Translations under genes and position numbers: made by a program
Assembly (NCBI GenBank): GCA_015680685.1
Contig: MNCI01001321.1
Coordinates: forward strand, 195,614 to 259,613
Origin: Gnetum montanum
Lineage: Eukaryota > Streptophyta > Gnetopsida > Gnetales > Gnetaceae
Reading direction: 5' to 3'
Length of the DNA: 64,000 bases
The notes under the pieces: generated by a model
Databases searched by the model: none
Told to the model about the DNA's origin: nothing
Seen by the model: only the letters and a program-made list of their open reading frames with translations
Shown here: piece after piece, positions 1 through 11,556 of the stretch
How the letters are laid out: each line of letters begins with the position of its first letter
How positions within the stretch are numbered: the stretch's first letter is position 1

Positions 1-3000
1 AGATATTCTAACCATTTACCAATAGGTAGACCATGGTGGAGGAGACACCAAAGGAACTATTTAATTTTGGGGAGGGTTGGAAGGTTCCAAATATCTTGGA
101 AGAGAGGGATCCAAAATGAAATTGACTCATGTTTGTGTCGATGCTTATTGCAGTGTTGAATGACCTCGTATGGGTCATGCATAAGATGAAAGGGGATAGA
201 TGGCCAGTAGGGTAAGAGTTTAACCCCATTAAGCCATTGAAGGCCTTGAAAAGGACTTTGCACCGTAACATCAATGTGCCAATGACCATGGAGAAAGGAG
301 TAGATCTGGACTAGGCAATGGTTCATTGCAGTCGACTCCCCATACAAATTGCTAAACTCGACCCCCGAAATCCAACGACTAGCCAGCCTAAGACAATTCA
401 AGGAGATGACACCTTTCCGAAACCACGAGGTGGCCACCTTAGCCTTTGTGATGGCAAGGGGAGCGGGCAACAGAGGTAGCCACCATGGACACAATTTAGA
501 GAGTATAGTAGGGTTGATCTTGACATTAGTCCATTCTATGTAACTGTGTAGAATTTGCTAGGCCCTCCAGATGCTTTTGAAAACATGAGATCCTGGAAGA
601 ATGATAGTGAGGGGGGAAAAGATCCAATTGACAAAATGGATGCCTTTCCAGAAGGGCTTGTTTTTAGGAAATGCTTGATGAAGCCTTAATTGGAGGAGGG
701 TCCCAATGATGTCTGAGGTGTCTAAATGCTGAACCAACCACTTAGCGACCAGGGTAATTCCTTGCTTATAGGAATTCAAAAGACCTAAGCCACCTTTATT
801 CTTGGGGAGAGTAACAATATTCCAAGCGACACGATGAAATCCTTTCTGAGAATCTTTGGAGGACCACATAAAGTCGTGAAATAACCATTCAAGCTTCTGG
901 TAGGCAGCTTGGGAGGGGGCCCAACATGAAGAGTAATAATCATGGGTTGACGCACATATGGATTTACATACAAGGTATTTACCCGCAAGTGTGAGGGGTT
1001 TAGTCTTCCATTTATCAAGTTTCTTTTGAATCTGAAAAATAACCTGCTCCCAGAGAATAGAGGTTGAACCTCTAAAATGGAAAGGGATCCCCAAAATCTT
1101 AACGATGTCTTGATCCTGGAGCCGCTTCCAGTTATAGTTGGTCACATGGTTGTAATTGCTCAAAAAGCTATAAACAAAGGATTTATTCCAATTTATAGTG
1201 GAACCTGAGAGTGTACAATATTGCTCCACCCTTGATAAGAGGCGGTGCAAATTGGCGATTGTGTTTTGAACTAGAAAGAATGAGTCATCGATGAAGTGCA
1301 TATTGAGGAGCTGTTGTTGAGAGGAAGATAGGCAAACCCCAGTGAGAACTTTTGTTTGAATGTCCATGTTAATCTGATGACAAAGAAAGTCTACAGCGAT
1401 GATAAAGAGATAGGGGGCGAGAGGGCAGCCTTGTCGCACTGACCTATGTATTGGAAAGGGAGAGGTAATGCCAAAGGTAGTGGCTATTCTTGTGGTAGCA
1501 TATGAGAATAAGCATTTCATCATATGCAGGAACTTAGGTCCAAAACCAAGTTTGGTCATGGTCTGCAAGATAAAATCCCACTTTATGTTGTCATAAGCCT
1601 TGGCATAATCAAGTTTCACTAGGAGAATATCTTGTCCATCATCCTCAGCCCACTTGAGACCTTCCCATGCCGCAACCACATTGTCTAAAATATATCTACC
1701 AGGAACAAATCTTGTTTGTTAGGGAGATAAGATCTGGCCAAGAATTTTTTTCAGTCATAAGGCAAGGCACTTAGCCCAAATTTTATACACTACATTGAGG
1801 AGAGTTATGGGACGCCAATTGGAGATATCGGCAAGATCCCCAGACTTGGGGAAGAGACGAATTACCCCTTGATTTAGATTGGGCCCAAGGGAACCAGTTA
1901 AGATAGCCTTGTTAATGACCTGCAGAAGATCATTTCCCACCAAATCCCAATGATTTTGAAAAAATTCCACGGGGAAACCATTGTAACCAAGAGCCTTTCC
2001 CCGACTTAACTTAGAATAAGCCACATGTAGCTCCACTAGAGTGATATCAGCATCAAGACTTTGTAGCATAGTGGAGTTGATAAGATGAGGATAATTGGGG
2101 GTGGCAGCCTTGAACGAAGAGATGTCCATTGGGGTTGCTGCAAAAAGGGTTTCATAGTGATTCTTGAGAAAAGAGAGGATACTATTGTGGTCAGTAATGG
2201 TGGTACCATCGCTAGAGATTTTTTCTATAGAATGCGAAAGGGAAGCAGAATTGAGATACTTAAAAAATTCCTTACAACGTTCATCTTGAATATTTAACCA
2301 AGTGAACCAGCTTTTAGTTAGGGCACTTTGTGCTCAGTACACATCCCAATGTTGAAAGGCTAATCTTGCTCTAGCTAGCTCCTCATGAACTAGAGTGTTG
2401 AAGGGGTCTTGAGCTAGTCTATTAGTGAGATGTTCAATAGTGAGGTGAATTTTGTTGTATTCTTGTCTGGCCTAAGTAGCCACTACCTTACCATACGAAC
2501 GAGCAAAGTTCCGCACTCGACATAAAGCCCGATGCCACCAGTTAATCCAACCCACCTGATTTAGGGGCCTAGGTTCAGCATTCCAAAGGTTGGATAGAAG
2601 AAGTTGGACAGCAGGAGAAGAAAAACAGTTATTGTGTAGTCAGAAAAGATGGAATTTTCGTCGGTGAAAACTGCCATGAATCTTGATGGATATGGAGATA
2701 GGAAGATGGTCTAATAAGGTAGCATGATGATGAACCGTAGTAGTGGAGAAGGCTTGCCAAAAGGAAAGGATGGAGAAATAGAACCTATCTAACCTACTGC
2801 AGATGTGAGCCTGTCCAAGATGGAGATTGCTCTAGGTAAGTTTGTGGAGGAGAATGCCCGCGAAGGTGTCCACCCCATTAGAAAGGTAAAACCTTTTCTT
2901 GAAGGCGGACCAAGTTTGATACTCAAGATTGGGCAGTTGAAAAAACACCCCACCGAGCTTATCTTGAGGGAATTCAACCGTATTAGAATCTCCTCCAAAG

Positions 3001-3399
3001 ATGGGAAAGAGAATTTGCAAGTTCTTGACAAAGGAGAGCCCGTTTTGCGGAGTCGTTTGGGGCATAAATCGAGCAAATACCAAATGGGCCATGCGAGAAA
3101 GAGAAGGTGGCCCAGAAAACTCTATGCTCAAAATCAGAACCACTTTGAAGGATTTTAGTTTTCCAGTAGGGCAAAAGGAGAATGGCCGCGCCACCTTTCC
3201 CACTCGCATGGGACATTGCTAGGATTGAAGAGTGAAGAAGAAACCAATGGGCGGAAAAGGATAAAAGGTCGGCTGAAACCTTAATTTCTTGAAGGAGAAC
3301 GAAATCAAAGGCTATATTAAGACTAGAAATAAAGTTGCTTGCTCGCTTCCATCAAAGCCTATCAGTAAGGCCTCGAATGTTCCATGAAAGGAGGTTCAT
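1..3399 (-). pseudogene. LINE ORF2 (endonuclease-reverse transcriptase), broken
   Basis: ORF2 nicks target DNA and copies LINE RNA at the nick. The ATG at 3399 opens with MNLLSWNIRGLTD, the usual N-terminus of an AP-type endonuclease. Further endonuclease motifs follow: LLQEIK (catalytic Glu, about 3295), GGDSN (normally GGDFN, about 2990) and LDHLPIS (SDHxPI motif, about 2705). The RT shows NWRPITLLNVVYKI (about 1830), LVKLDYAKAYDNI (about 1615), GCPLAPYLFIIAVD (about 1425) and the catalytic FIDDS (about 1290). The block IPLFQDIWNLPTLPKIK (about 60-110), followed after a stop by FLWCLLHHGLP, is zf-RVT. Breaks: TGA at 3352-3354 (probably from CGA), a frameshift near 3000, stops at 1755-1757 and 57-59. 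Longest open piece: 558-1679. The copy is inactive. Confidence 0.92.
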
Positions 3400-4475
3400 A
3401 GAGAAATAAAGGATAGTTTGGGTGAGAGGTCAACGAAAGGTTCGGAAGTCAAAGTATCAACTTCCATTGTTCCTGACAAGAGGGCAAAGGGGTTGTTGGT
3501 GGAGACAAGGGCCATGGAAGTGTTCAATGAAGAGGAGCTTAAGGCAGGAGTAGAACTAAAGGAAGCTTTGACTCGTTTCCTTCCATTGCCCACCACGAAC
3601 TCATCCACCGAGATTGAGTCCATGATTGCCTTAGAGGGGATGACATTGGTGGAGGTGTGAGTACTTGAGTGTTGTTTTTGTGGCTTGGAGGGGCTAGACT
3701 GAGAGGAGGATTGTGGAGCTGTTGGAGAAGGAGAGTCGAATTTAAAGGATACTGAGGGTGGGCATAATGGTGTGACTGAGGAATGGGTTTTCTGAGATGC
3801 TACTAGTTGTTTTTTCTTGGCTAGGATGGGGGCACTTCGATATATGATGCTCGACCCTATGACAATAGCTACATGAGTTTGGAAGGTAAAAATAGTCCAC
3901 TTTTTAGGTGAAGAGTTTTTCACCAGTAGTAAGGGTTAATAAGATCTTCCGAAGAGCAATGTTCAGTTCAATACAATAATGGCGAATTTGAGTTCCATTA
4001 ATCATTGTACAATGCTTGGAAATAATAAGACCCAAGGTGCTCACAATGTCCCTCTCCACAGAGAGAAGATAAGTGAAAGATTGGGCAATTCCACATAACA
4101 GGGAATTATATTAAAAGCTGGGTCGTTGACATTAAAGTCAAGTTTCCAGGCACATGCTATTAAAGTTGTATTCCGTGTTGGAAAAATTTTTAAAAAGAGA
4201 GCCTTCTCAACCTGAGAGACATGAGATAGTTTTACCAAAATAAAATTTTGAGCGTAGTATTGAATATAAGAAACTTGAATGCCTTGAGGTTGAACTAGGC
4301 TTTGATTTTGAGCGTTTATGGTTAGGGACCTTGGTAAGAACCCCACAATTTGAAAAAAAATAAAGCGACTTGCGAAATGTTTAGAAATTGCTTGGAAAAT
4401 ATTAGAAAGTAAAAGAAAATCAATTGAAGTTGAGGTAGAAGAACCATATGAATCCACTGTGACACGCTTGCCCAC
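3396..4475 (-). pseudogene. LINE ORF1, gag-like RNA-binding protein, broken
   Basis: ORF1 of plant L1-type LINEs binds element RNA. At about 4040-4380 the frame reads like a DUF4283 domain, ending CYVELPNLSLIFSLW, close to the family pattern VWVRLPGLPLEYW. In another frame, KHCTMINGTQIRHYCIELN and LPNSCSYCHRVEHHISKC (3800-4000) give a perfect CX2CX4HX4C knuckle: Cys, Cys, His and Cys are all present. The C-terminal part (3396-3923) is Ser/Pro-rich and ends KLSFISL. A TAA (3901-3905 region) precedes the knuckle, and frame changes split the protein into at least two pieces. Its stop codon overlaps the ORF2 start as ATGA. The true N-terminus is unclear. Confidence 0.85.
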
Positions 4476-4521
4476 GAAACAAACTCAGCCTCTTCACAGC
4501 AACAACACAGAACACCCAGCC

Positions 4522-4599
4522 ACAGCCCCAAATTGATTCTCTGGATCTTGAGCTTAGAACACAGCCCCAAATTGATTCTCTGGATCTTGAGCTTAGAAC
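4522..4599. repeat. 39-bp perfect tandem duplication
   Basis: Two identical head-to-tail copies, 4522-4560 and 4561-4599, each beginning ACAGCCCCAAATTGATTC. They lie just upstream of LINE ORF1. Perfect identity inside a decayed LINE suggests a recent slippage or repair event. In one minus frame the repeat encodes a duplicated VLSSRSRESIWGC. Confidence 0.95.
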
Positions 4600-4679
4600 A
4601 GGTTTGTCCTGAAATTGCAGATGCGGATTTATTATTTCAGATCGTGGGGTTTTTGCAGATGACGGGTCTGTAAACAGAT

Positions 4680-5310
4680 GGCGTTCAAGATCACGGCAGC
4701 GTTCTGTTTGGTTTTGATCACAGGCTAGAACACCACCGTGCGGGGAATTTCGATCATTCGCAGGGTTTCTCGGGTCGCGGACGTGGTTGTGGGCTCGGAT
4801 CTGCAGCTTCCTTGGGTCGTGGCCGCGGATCTGCCGGTGGCCACGGTTCGACAAGCGGTCGCGGTTTTGCAAGCTGCGGCAGTTTTGCAGTTCTTGGCCC
4901 TCTTGCAGGGCGTGTAGCAGGGCACAGCGATTTCCCAAGGCGCAGCGGTTTTGGGCGACGTGGATCTGATTTTGGAGAACGACGCAGCAACAGTCAGCAC
5001 GGTCCACGCAACAGCGGTCCACAAGGACCACGCAACCGCGGCCAATGCGGCCCTCTAGACAGCACGCAGCCACCCCACCCACCTCAAAGCAGCAACAGCA
5101 GCAGAGGAAACGCTTCAATTTGCAGGCGGAGCTCCAGCCAGCGAGAAGGTACCAGGAGTGTTGACACAGGTCAGAAAATAATCACTTCAACGCTTCCTCC
5201 TTCAGAAACGCAAGGACCGGCTCAACAGCGTTGCTCCATTCCCTGTAGTCAGGGCGCAGGGCAGAGACCCAGTCGTCCAACGCAAGCGTCAGGGCGCAGC
5301 CAGGGCTGAT
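4680..5310. other. GC-rich, CpG-rich segment, probable LINE leader
   Basis: About 630 bp far richer in G+C and CpG than anything around it. Both strands stay open for long stretches. Minus: a Cys-rich then Arg/Gln-rich frame, 4420-5118. Plus: a Gly/Arg-rich frame, about 4683-5309, with GRGRGSAGGHG. Long open frames on both strands are expected from GC-rich sequence, so neither is convincing. Its position directly upstream of LINE ORF1 makes a LINE 5' leader/promoter the best reading. The alternative is a plus-strand RGG-type fragment of unknown origin. Confidence 0.5.
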
Positions 5311-6014
5311 TAAGGATGATTTTAGTATTAGCTTTTCTGTATTACTAACTAATTGGCTAACTCCCCATATACTAGTTGTGTTGGTATAACATGAGCATTG
5401 GTGAACATGGCATTAGGCTTCTCTCTTTATCATAGCTCTTTTATAGTCAAAAAATATGGTTGTAGAGGTTGATTTTATTCATTAACATGGAAAAATGTTC
5501 AAGGCTAGACTTTGTAGAATCAAAATTGGTTTTAGAGCTTGATATGTGTTTTTGATTTTACTCATTTGCATGGCCAATTCTAAGCTAGATTAAAAGCCAA
5601 AAGTTGCATGTAATACTGATATGGTAAAACTAAATGCAACATTATAAAACCAAAAACAATTCTAGAGCAAAATCTTGAGCTAAGTTAAATTCTATTTAAG
5701 TACACATGATGATGATGGACTAATCTCGGTCCCACCAAGTCCTATATATACAAAGTTGACATAGTAGAACCATTTTGGGTGGCCTTTGTAGAATTGAAAA
5801 ATGCTTCTAAAGGCCGATTTCAAATGAGTGCTTGTTCTAAAAGCTAATGTGGCAAAGAGAGAAGCCATTAAAAGCATAATCTATTGTAAAACTAAAAAAT
5901 AGTTCTAATAGTCAATTCTACAAGTTGATGTGGTAAGAAGAAACCATGCAAACAGAAGCTTGAACCTGTGCAATTAAGCCCAACCAAGCTTAATAATACC
6001 CAACAAATACTTTT
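5311..6014. other. AT-rich, nothing recognised
   Basis: Low-complexity AT-rich DNA with only short, composition-driven reading frames. No protein motif, RNA gene or element end was seen. Confidence 0.6.
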
Positions 6015-6200
6015 AAGTAGTGTTTTATAATCTACAAAATCATCATAACTTAAATAGTTCATCCCTTCATTAAAAGCATTATAATTTAGGCTAACTAGGA
6101 GTTTTTCAAGTAGGGTTTTTCAATTCACAAAATCCTCATAGCTTAAATGGTTCATCCCTTCATTAGAAGTATTAGAATTTGGGTTAACTAGGAGTTGAGT
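6015..6200. repeat. Diverged 93-bp tandem duplication
   Basis: Two imperfect copies, 6015-6107 and 6108-6200. Both start AAGTAG and share AAATRGTTCATCCCTTCATT and the terminal CTAACTAGGAGTT / TTAACTAGGAGTT. No coding potential. Confidence 0.85.
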
Positions 6201-8023
6201 CAACCCAACTTTTATTAAAATCCTTATCATAGTCTGAATTTGTAAGACTTTTTGCATGTTTTGCTCTATTTTTTATGTAAAATACTTTCAAAAATTTTAA
6301 ATACAAGTTTGAAAAACTTGGAAAATATTACAACTCCTAGCATAATAACATGAAAGATTTCTAGAAAACATCATTAATTAATACTATTAGTTTAAATATT
6401 ATCACATAAGAAAGGGAGATGATAAAATCATTAACTAAATTTGCTCATGAAAGGTTCAACTAGTGGTTTTGGCCTTTATGCATATTGGGCATCCATTTCA
6501 AATTCTTTTGTTGGCTTTGTTAAGAAAAGTTAAGAATAAGTTCTCCATAGAAAGTTTAACAAAGCATATAAAAGAGTACCTTAATCCAAGTATTTCTTTC
6601 TTCATTGCATGAAGTGGATACTTACATAATTTATCCGCAATCAAAAATAGTAATGCTAGTTTGAGCATAAAGTTTTAACTACTTTTATTAGTCTTATAGA
6701 AACTAATCAACTTTTAATACAAATAAAAGTTACTTATGCACAATTTTCTCACATAACTTTTGCAATTTGTTTAATAATAGACCATTGCAATTTTTTATCT
6801 TTGAAGAGAACCAAGGGCATTTAAAACCATTCTTTTAGTTTCTTTTTCTCCTAAGAAAAGAGCACTTTCTTGTTTGTTACTTGTATATAGTTTTGGTAGA
6901 AACATAAATATTATTTAATTTGATTTTGATAATAAATGCATTGTAAAGTAATTAAAATCGAACTTCAATGAAAATTTTACTTAAATAAAATTTGAGAATA
7001 ATAATTAGGCTGAAAAAGATTTCACTTTGAGAAACAATTAAAGATTTTACTTAAAGATTCATAATTAAATATTTAAGGATTTTAATGTATGAATTATATT
7101 ATATTAAAAAAATTTATAAATTTAACATGCAAAGGTAAATCTTTGAATATAGATTTTGTAAAGTATAATGAAAAAATTTCATGGCAAGTACGGTTGGAGG
7201 TCAAATTCATACACTATTCCTTGTTTTTAATACGAAATCAATGGCTTTGAATGTCACGGACTTGCCCACTTTTTCTGATTCTCTAAACGACTGGACCCGA
7301 TATATTTTGTAACTCTTGAACCATGCGTTCAAGTGACAATAGCAGAGAGAGAAGAACGGTATGTGAATGCCTTTTTTCACTATTGAATATGGCACGCTCG
7401 ACCATTTTTTCCGACTCTATAAACATTCGAACATCTTTAGAGATATTTTTGGGGCTCGTTAAAATGAGAGTAGGAAGGAGCCAGAGACAGAAAGATATTC
7501 TTTAAAACACAGAGGGTAGTGGCTAGCAGACATACAGCTAGGAGAAAAGCGGAAAAACGGTACGCATAGTTGGCCCCACGATTCTAATGTGCGTAAAGGT
7601 AGATTTTAGAGGAAGATTTTTCTATTTATCCCCGGCCGAAAAAATGATTTGAAATCGGTCGTTAACAATAAAGAGGCTCCTTCGGTCTTCGATATCTTTT
7701 TTATTTGTTTCATCATATGCATTTGGCGGGCCAACACGATAATTGGAATATGTCGTCTATTTATTTTGGAATATGTCGTCTATTAAGGATCATCATAATA
7801 TCAAAATAAAGATCTTGGAATAATATGAATCATAATTTGAACAGAAACAGAAAACGCAGTGAGCGAGCGACTATAAAGGAGACAAGCGGATGCGTTCTGC
7901 AAGAAAGGGAGGCGGGACCGCGGGACAGACCACTTGCAACACTAAACTTAATGATAGTTTATGCATGGTTTTGATAAAACAGAGTAAGAGAGATCCAGAA
8001 TGTGAAGAAAATCTGTATTACTT
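6201..8023. other. AT-rich spacer 3' of the five-exon gene
   Basis: Mostly AT-rich; 7200-7700 has somewhat more G+C and a few frames of 60 codons without recognisable motifs. The last few hundred bases before 8024 would hold the 3' UTR of the minus-strand gene; an AATAAA on the minus strand near 7765 could be its poly(A) signal. Confidence 0.5.
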
Positions 8024-9053
8024 CTACATCTCTAATTGCCTGCGTCTTATGGCGTACTCCAGATCATCCCTAGCATGGGGAAGCAAACCCTGGAACCACA
8101 GCAAACAGTACAAACATACAATAGATGAAGAAACCCTGGGCATACTTAAAATTTTATGTTATGTACAAGATCATTGAATATAAATCTCACCTGTGCACAA
8201 CCTCTGGAATCTTCCTTGGCCTCACTTCTTAGTTTGCAGATCATTTCATCTTTTGGCAGGGCCTTGAGCTGGAAAACAAACCGTTCGAAGTCAGAAACAG
8301 TTTTTAGTTTTTACACCTGAACACGCAGCATTTGCCGCCCTGTGATTCTTGCATATGTGTGGAAATTCAATTAAGCGTATTAAAATGCCACTCGTTTACG
8401 TCTCTTTTCTGCATGGTATTTTAACGGGTAGAGTAAAATTTTGATTATTTTCCAGAGAAGCCAATGCCTTTGGAACTTTCTCCCAGTGAACAAATACTAA
8501 AGCATTGACGGTTATCAAACTTGGGCACAGGGTATAATAGAGATGCATAGCGTAATGCTTAAAAAGAAGCCATTTTTGCAGTCAAACCTGAGCTATGTAA
8601 CTGAGATCATAATCAGTTAAGCGATAATTCAGCTTCATAGTGGAAGGATCTGGATTTTCACCTGTCCAGTCATTCATGACAAAGATTGCTTTGTCTGCAA
8701 TCCTAGCTGCAGCTTCTTCACACCAGTCGTACCCTACCACAAATTCATCTTCCCTCATCTTCCCAGGAGTAAAAGCAGGCGGAGTGCATAAAAACTCAAT
8801 ATGAATTACAATTACTTACCAAAGAAGATATATTTTCTCTTGGAGGATGAACTCGTGTTATCCTGCAATCACACAAAAAGATAGTAATGTCTTTCATACC
8901 ACAAACAAGATAATCTCAGAAAATTGAAATCCAGACATACCTAACCTTTACTTCAAAACCCCTAGTTTTTGTATGAGGATATACTCCGCAGCGGAAACCG
9001 TTCATTCTTGTCAAGACAAAAGCTGCTTCTCTTATCTCTCTATCTTCCACCAT
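8024..9053 (-). CDS. Intact five-exon gene, 156-aa protein of unknown function
   Basis: Exons, 5' to 3' on the minus strand: 9053-8941, 8862-8820, 8758-8588, 8268-8191 and 8089-8024; total 471 nt, 156 codons plus TAG. Every intron is GT-AG: donors TTAG/GTATGT, TTTG/GTAAGT, CAG/GTTTGA, CAG/GTGAGA; acceptors TTGCAG, GGGAAG, TTTCCAG, TTCCAG. The phases join without a stop. The ATG at 9053 has an in-frame TAA two codons upstream, supporting this start. Readable stretches: NGFRCGVYPHTKTRGFEVKV, GYDWCEEAAARIADKAIFVM, MKLNYRLTDYDLSYIAQ and a charged end, ARDDLEYAIRRRQLEM. No signal peptide or membrane span. I do not recognise the family. An alternative acceptor at 8795 would add 12 residues but implies a 25-nt intron, too short for a plant. 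Unlike its surroundings it shows no decay. Confidence 0.8.
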
Positions 9054-9121
9054 TTCTTAATTTAGCAAGATCTTGCAAATTCAAGAGAGAGAGGGTGGAC
9101 CAAGAGAAGATCAAAGCAGAG

Positions 9122-9169
9122 CAGCAGCACCAACGACAGGAAAGACAGCAGCACCAACGACAGGAAAGA
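9122..9169. repeat. 24-bp tandem repeat, two copies
   Basis: Identical units CAGCAGCACCAACGACAGGA..., 9122-9145 and 9146-9169, followed by an (AAGA)n run to 9180. Lies just upstream of the five-exon gene start and may be in its 5' UTR or promoter. Confidence 0.9.
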
Positions 9170-9234
9170 AAGAAAGAAAATGCTCAGGATCAGCAAAGTA
9201 AGAATGGCAAGGGAGTCTATAAGTAATGCCCAAA

Positions 9235-9366
9235 GTCCTCATCTCATCATGGCAGGGCAGTGTGCTTTTCATCTAGTCCTCATCTCATCGTGGCAGGGCA
9301 GTGTGCTTTTCATCTCATCGCTTTTCATCGCATCTTGCTGTGCTTTTCATCTCATCGTGGCAGGGA
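9235..9366. repeat. 41-bp minisatellite
   Basis: Two full 41-bp units (9235-9275, 9276-9316) built on CATCTCATCRTGGCAGGGCA, then shorter partial copies of CTTTTCATCTCATCG to 9366. Upstream of the five-exon gene. Confidence 0.85.
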
Positions 9367-10109
9367 CAATGGCCGATTGTGAAAATTTGCATTTCCTGTC
9401 GCAGGAAGGGCCGATTGTGACTGCACCCTTGCTTTTCATCGCATCTTTGAGGTCTTTTTACTGGCATTGCATCATTCAACGAAAACCACGAATCCCATTT
9501 AATGCGTCCACCGTGTTTACGTTTAATTGCTTGGACTACGTCCTAATAAAAATTTCGCGTATCTAAACCTCCTTCACTATGGGACAAACCAGGGACAAAG
9601 ATCCATCTCTTCTTATATTTTCTCATTTACCGTGCTGGTAAGTCCGTGCTCTACCCAGGCTTCATCGTATTGGATAGAATTTGAGGTACATCCCTTATCA
9701 TGTTAGCACAAAAACTTTTGTTCCAAATTTGTTGATTTTATCTTTAACGTTTTGTAATGATAGGCTTATTTGAGTAATAATGATAGGCGTCCTAGTTTCA
9801 CAAGACTGCGATGATCCTAATGCCATCTGACCACTACTCCTCTTCCCAGTCGACATTTTTGCGAGTTTCGTTTTTGTTTTGTTTTGATTTTAAATTCTCT
9901 TTCCTTACATGTTCAAATAAAAAAGGCATATGAATATAGTTACTGTGTTTTGATAAAAAATATAAATATTTTTTATTCTTTAATTTTATTACTTTACATC
10001 TCAAGGAGCTATTCTCTATAAATGAAAAGATTAATTACAAAATTCTCTTATATTATCTTAGAATGGATATTCCTAGTTTTGTTTGGAGAGTAAAAATTTA
10101 TCTATGTAG
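9367..10109. other. No gene seen
   Basis: AT-rich sequence between the five-exon gene and the truncated end of Tat-1. Short frames only; no motif or element terminus recognised. Confidence 0.5.
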
Positions 10110-10129
10110 TGACTTTGATACTAGAATTA

Positions 10130-10530
10130 GGTCTAATCAAATCCCTATTTTTAGTGAAGAGGCTACTTCTAGGAGTCCAAGTTAATTTGATTTTGATTTT
10201 GGAGAACTCGAGATATGTTGCTCTGCATTTGTTGGTCAAGGAGAGAACTAACCTTCAGAGTTTTACTTTCTCCTTTGTGCATAAACACAGAGACCTCAAT
10301 GAGGGAATCCTCAGTCACATCACCAGCCTCCAGGTCTAGGGTTCAAGCCAAATGTTTTGGCCAGTCTAGGATATTTCCGATGCTACTATGGTTATGTCAC
10401 AGGGGGAGGCATCAGTTCCTATCATTGCAAGATTAGGCTATTTAAAAGTTTCCCCGTATGGGCTTGTTAGGGCTAGGAATGCAAGCAAAGCTTCGTCCAT
10501 TTGCAAATTAACCTGCAAAACTGCCAAAAA
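10130..10530 (-). pseudogene. 5' remnant of Tat-1 pol (pre-RT region)
   Basis: The minus-strand frame includes DWPKHLA, then TLDLEAGDVTEDSLIEV, which lines up with Tat-B EWHENLVKSL and LKVWDISEDSIVEV at about 38900-38990. This is the segment that precedes the reverse transcriptase in Tat-A and Tat-B. At about 10520 the sequence TTTTGCAG/GTTAATTTGCAAATG resembles the acceptor-like start of the other two pol blocks. Homology stops near 10130, marking the truncation of Tat-1. Confidence 0.6.
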
Positions 10531-10602
10531 AGGAAGTAGTTACATTGTTTTTATCAACATGGTGAAATGATACAAGGCTTTAGAGGTGCATGTCTAAAGG
10601 CT

Positions 10603-10631
10603 ACTAGTTTAAGGTCTTAGAGGATTGTTAC
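10603..10631. repeat. Single copy of the 27-30 bp border repeat
   Basis: CTAGTTTAAGGTCTTAGAGG matches the border-repeat family described at 15634 and elsewhere. It marks the junction of the Tat-1 pol remnant and its spacer, the same position as the arrays at 29071 and 39375. Confidence 0.65.
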
Positions 10632-11312
10632 AATATTACAGAGTTTGTAATACAATGGTAAGTAAGGTTTCTTAGGTGCTAGCTTAAAGTGTTCACAGAC
10701 TATAGCTAAAAGTATAACGTGGTGTGTCTAGCGTGGCAAAATAGTTGATTTAGAGTTTTTTTTGCAAACCGTAGTTAAGGTGACTGGATTACGAGACGAT
10801 AAGCTATGCGTAAGTTTAGGGTCTTTTCGGACCACAATCAATGCGATATCTATGAGATTAATGGTGCGATCTTCATGCTTCATGTCAAATTGACATGCCT
10901 GTCTTTCGGGAAAGTTCCACGTTAATTGGACATGAAAACAACAAGTTTTCACCATCATACTTATAAGTAGATGGTTCATCCTCAAGGTAAACTATAAACA
11001 TAACAAAGTTGATTTAGGCGAAAGCAGAAGAATAACGTAAGTTGACGATTTCATCGAGGTTATTCAGGCATAACAATGGCACTGAAGACTGGACACAAAC
11101 ATGCCAAGTTGGCCAGGATCGATGAAGTATAGGAAAGTCTAGGGTGGGTTTCAAAGGCGTTAGTCGAAATGCAGGAAGTTACTCCACTAGCCCAGTAAGT
11201 TGCTCTTCATCTTCCTTATGTATTACATGTGTTGAGTTATTTTCGTTGTCATTGTGCTGTAATTTGCTAGCTACCTCTGATAGTTATGCTATGGAAGTTT
11301 GTAACATTACCC

Positions 11313-11556
11313 TTATCGTCGTTGTCAGAGACAGACCTTACATTGTTGTAAGGGTTTGGGTGGTTGTGAGTAATATTGATGAACACAATGCGTAACTGGT
11401 CAAGAGTTCAAGTGTTGTACCTTTGTATAATGCAAGTGGGGTTCCGTTGTTTTGCCCGTAATGGTCATGTGTTACGCTAGGGTAATATGTCGTATTACCT
11501 TTATAGCCATTGTCATAGATAGACCTTGCACCGTTACAAGGGTTTGGGCAGTTTTG
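11313..11556. repeat. Diverged repeat inside aORF intron 1
   Basis: A block of about 55 bp at 11313 and again at 11497 shares CATTGTCATAGATAGACCTT-like and GTAAGGGTTTGGGYRGTT text at a spacing of 184 bp. Confidence 0.6.

Larger units (their letters stand above)
1..4475 (-). mobile_element. L1-type LINE, 3' end outside window
   Basis: Non-LTR retrotransposon read right to left: gag-like ORF1 (3396-4475), then ORF2 with endonuclease, reverse transcriptase and the start of a zinc-binding zf-RVT region. The RNase H domain and poly(A) tail expected further 3' lie beyond base 1. It may begin further right, since a GC-rich segment (4680-5310) of the kind found in LINE leaders precedes ORF1. Both ORFs contain in-frame stops and at least one frameshift, so the copy is dead. 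I saw no target-site duplication because the 3' end is missing. Confidence 0.9.

Noticed and set aside
4812-5309. 165-codon Gly/Arg-rich plus-strand frame as an RNA-binding protein gene
   Set aside because: It lies in GC-rich DNA where both strands are open, has no ATG at its apparent start (TTG), no splice context, and adjoins a minus-strand LINE.
8795-8819. A 25-nt intron giving a longer third exon in the five-exon gene
   Set aside because: Frame-compatible, but far below plant intron size; the 61-nt alternative ending GGGAAG keeps the frame and is plausible.
10330-10360. GGTTCAAGCC as a tRNA/SINE B box
   Set aside because: No A box or cloverleaf nearby, and the stretch aligns with the Tat pol leader on the other strand.
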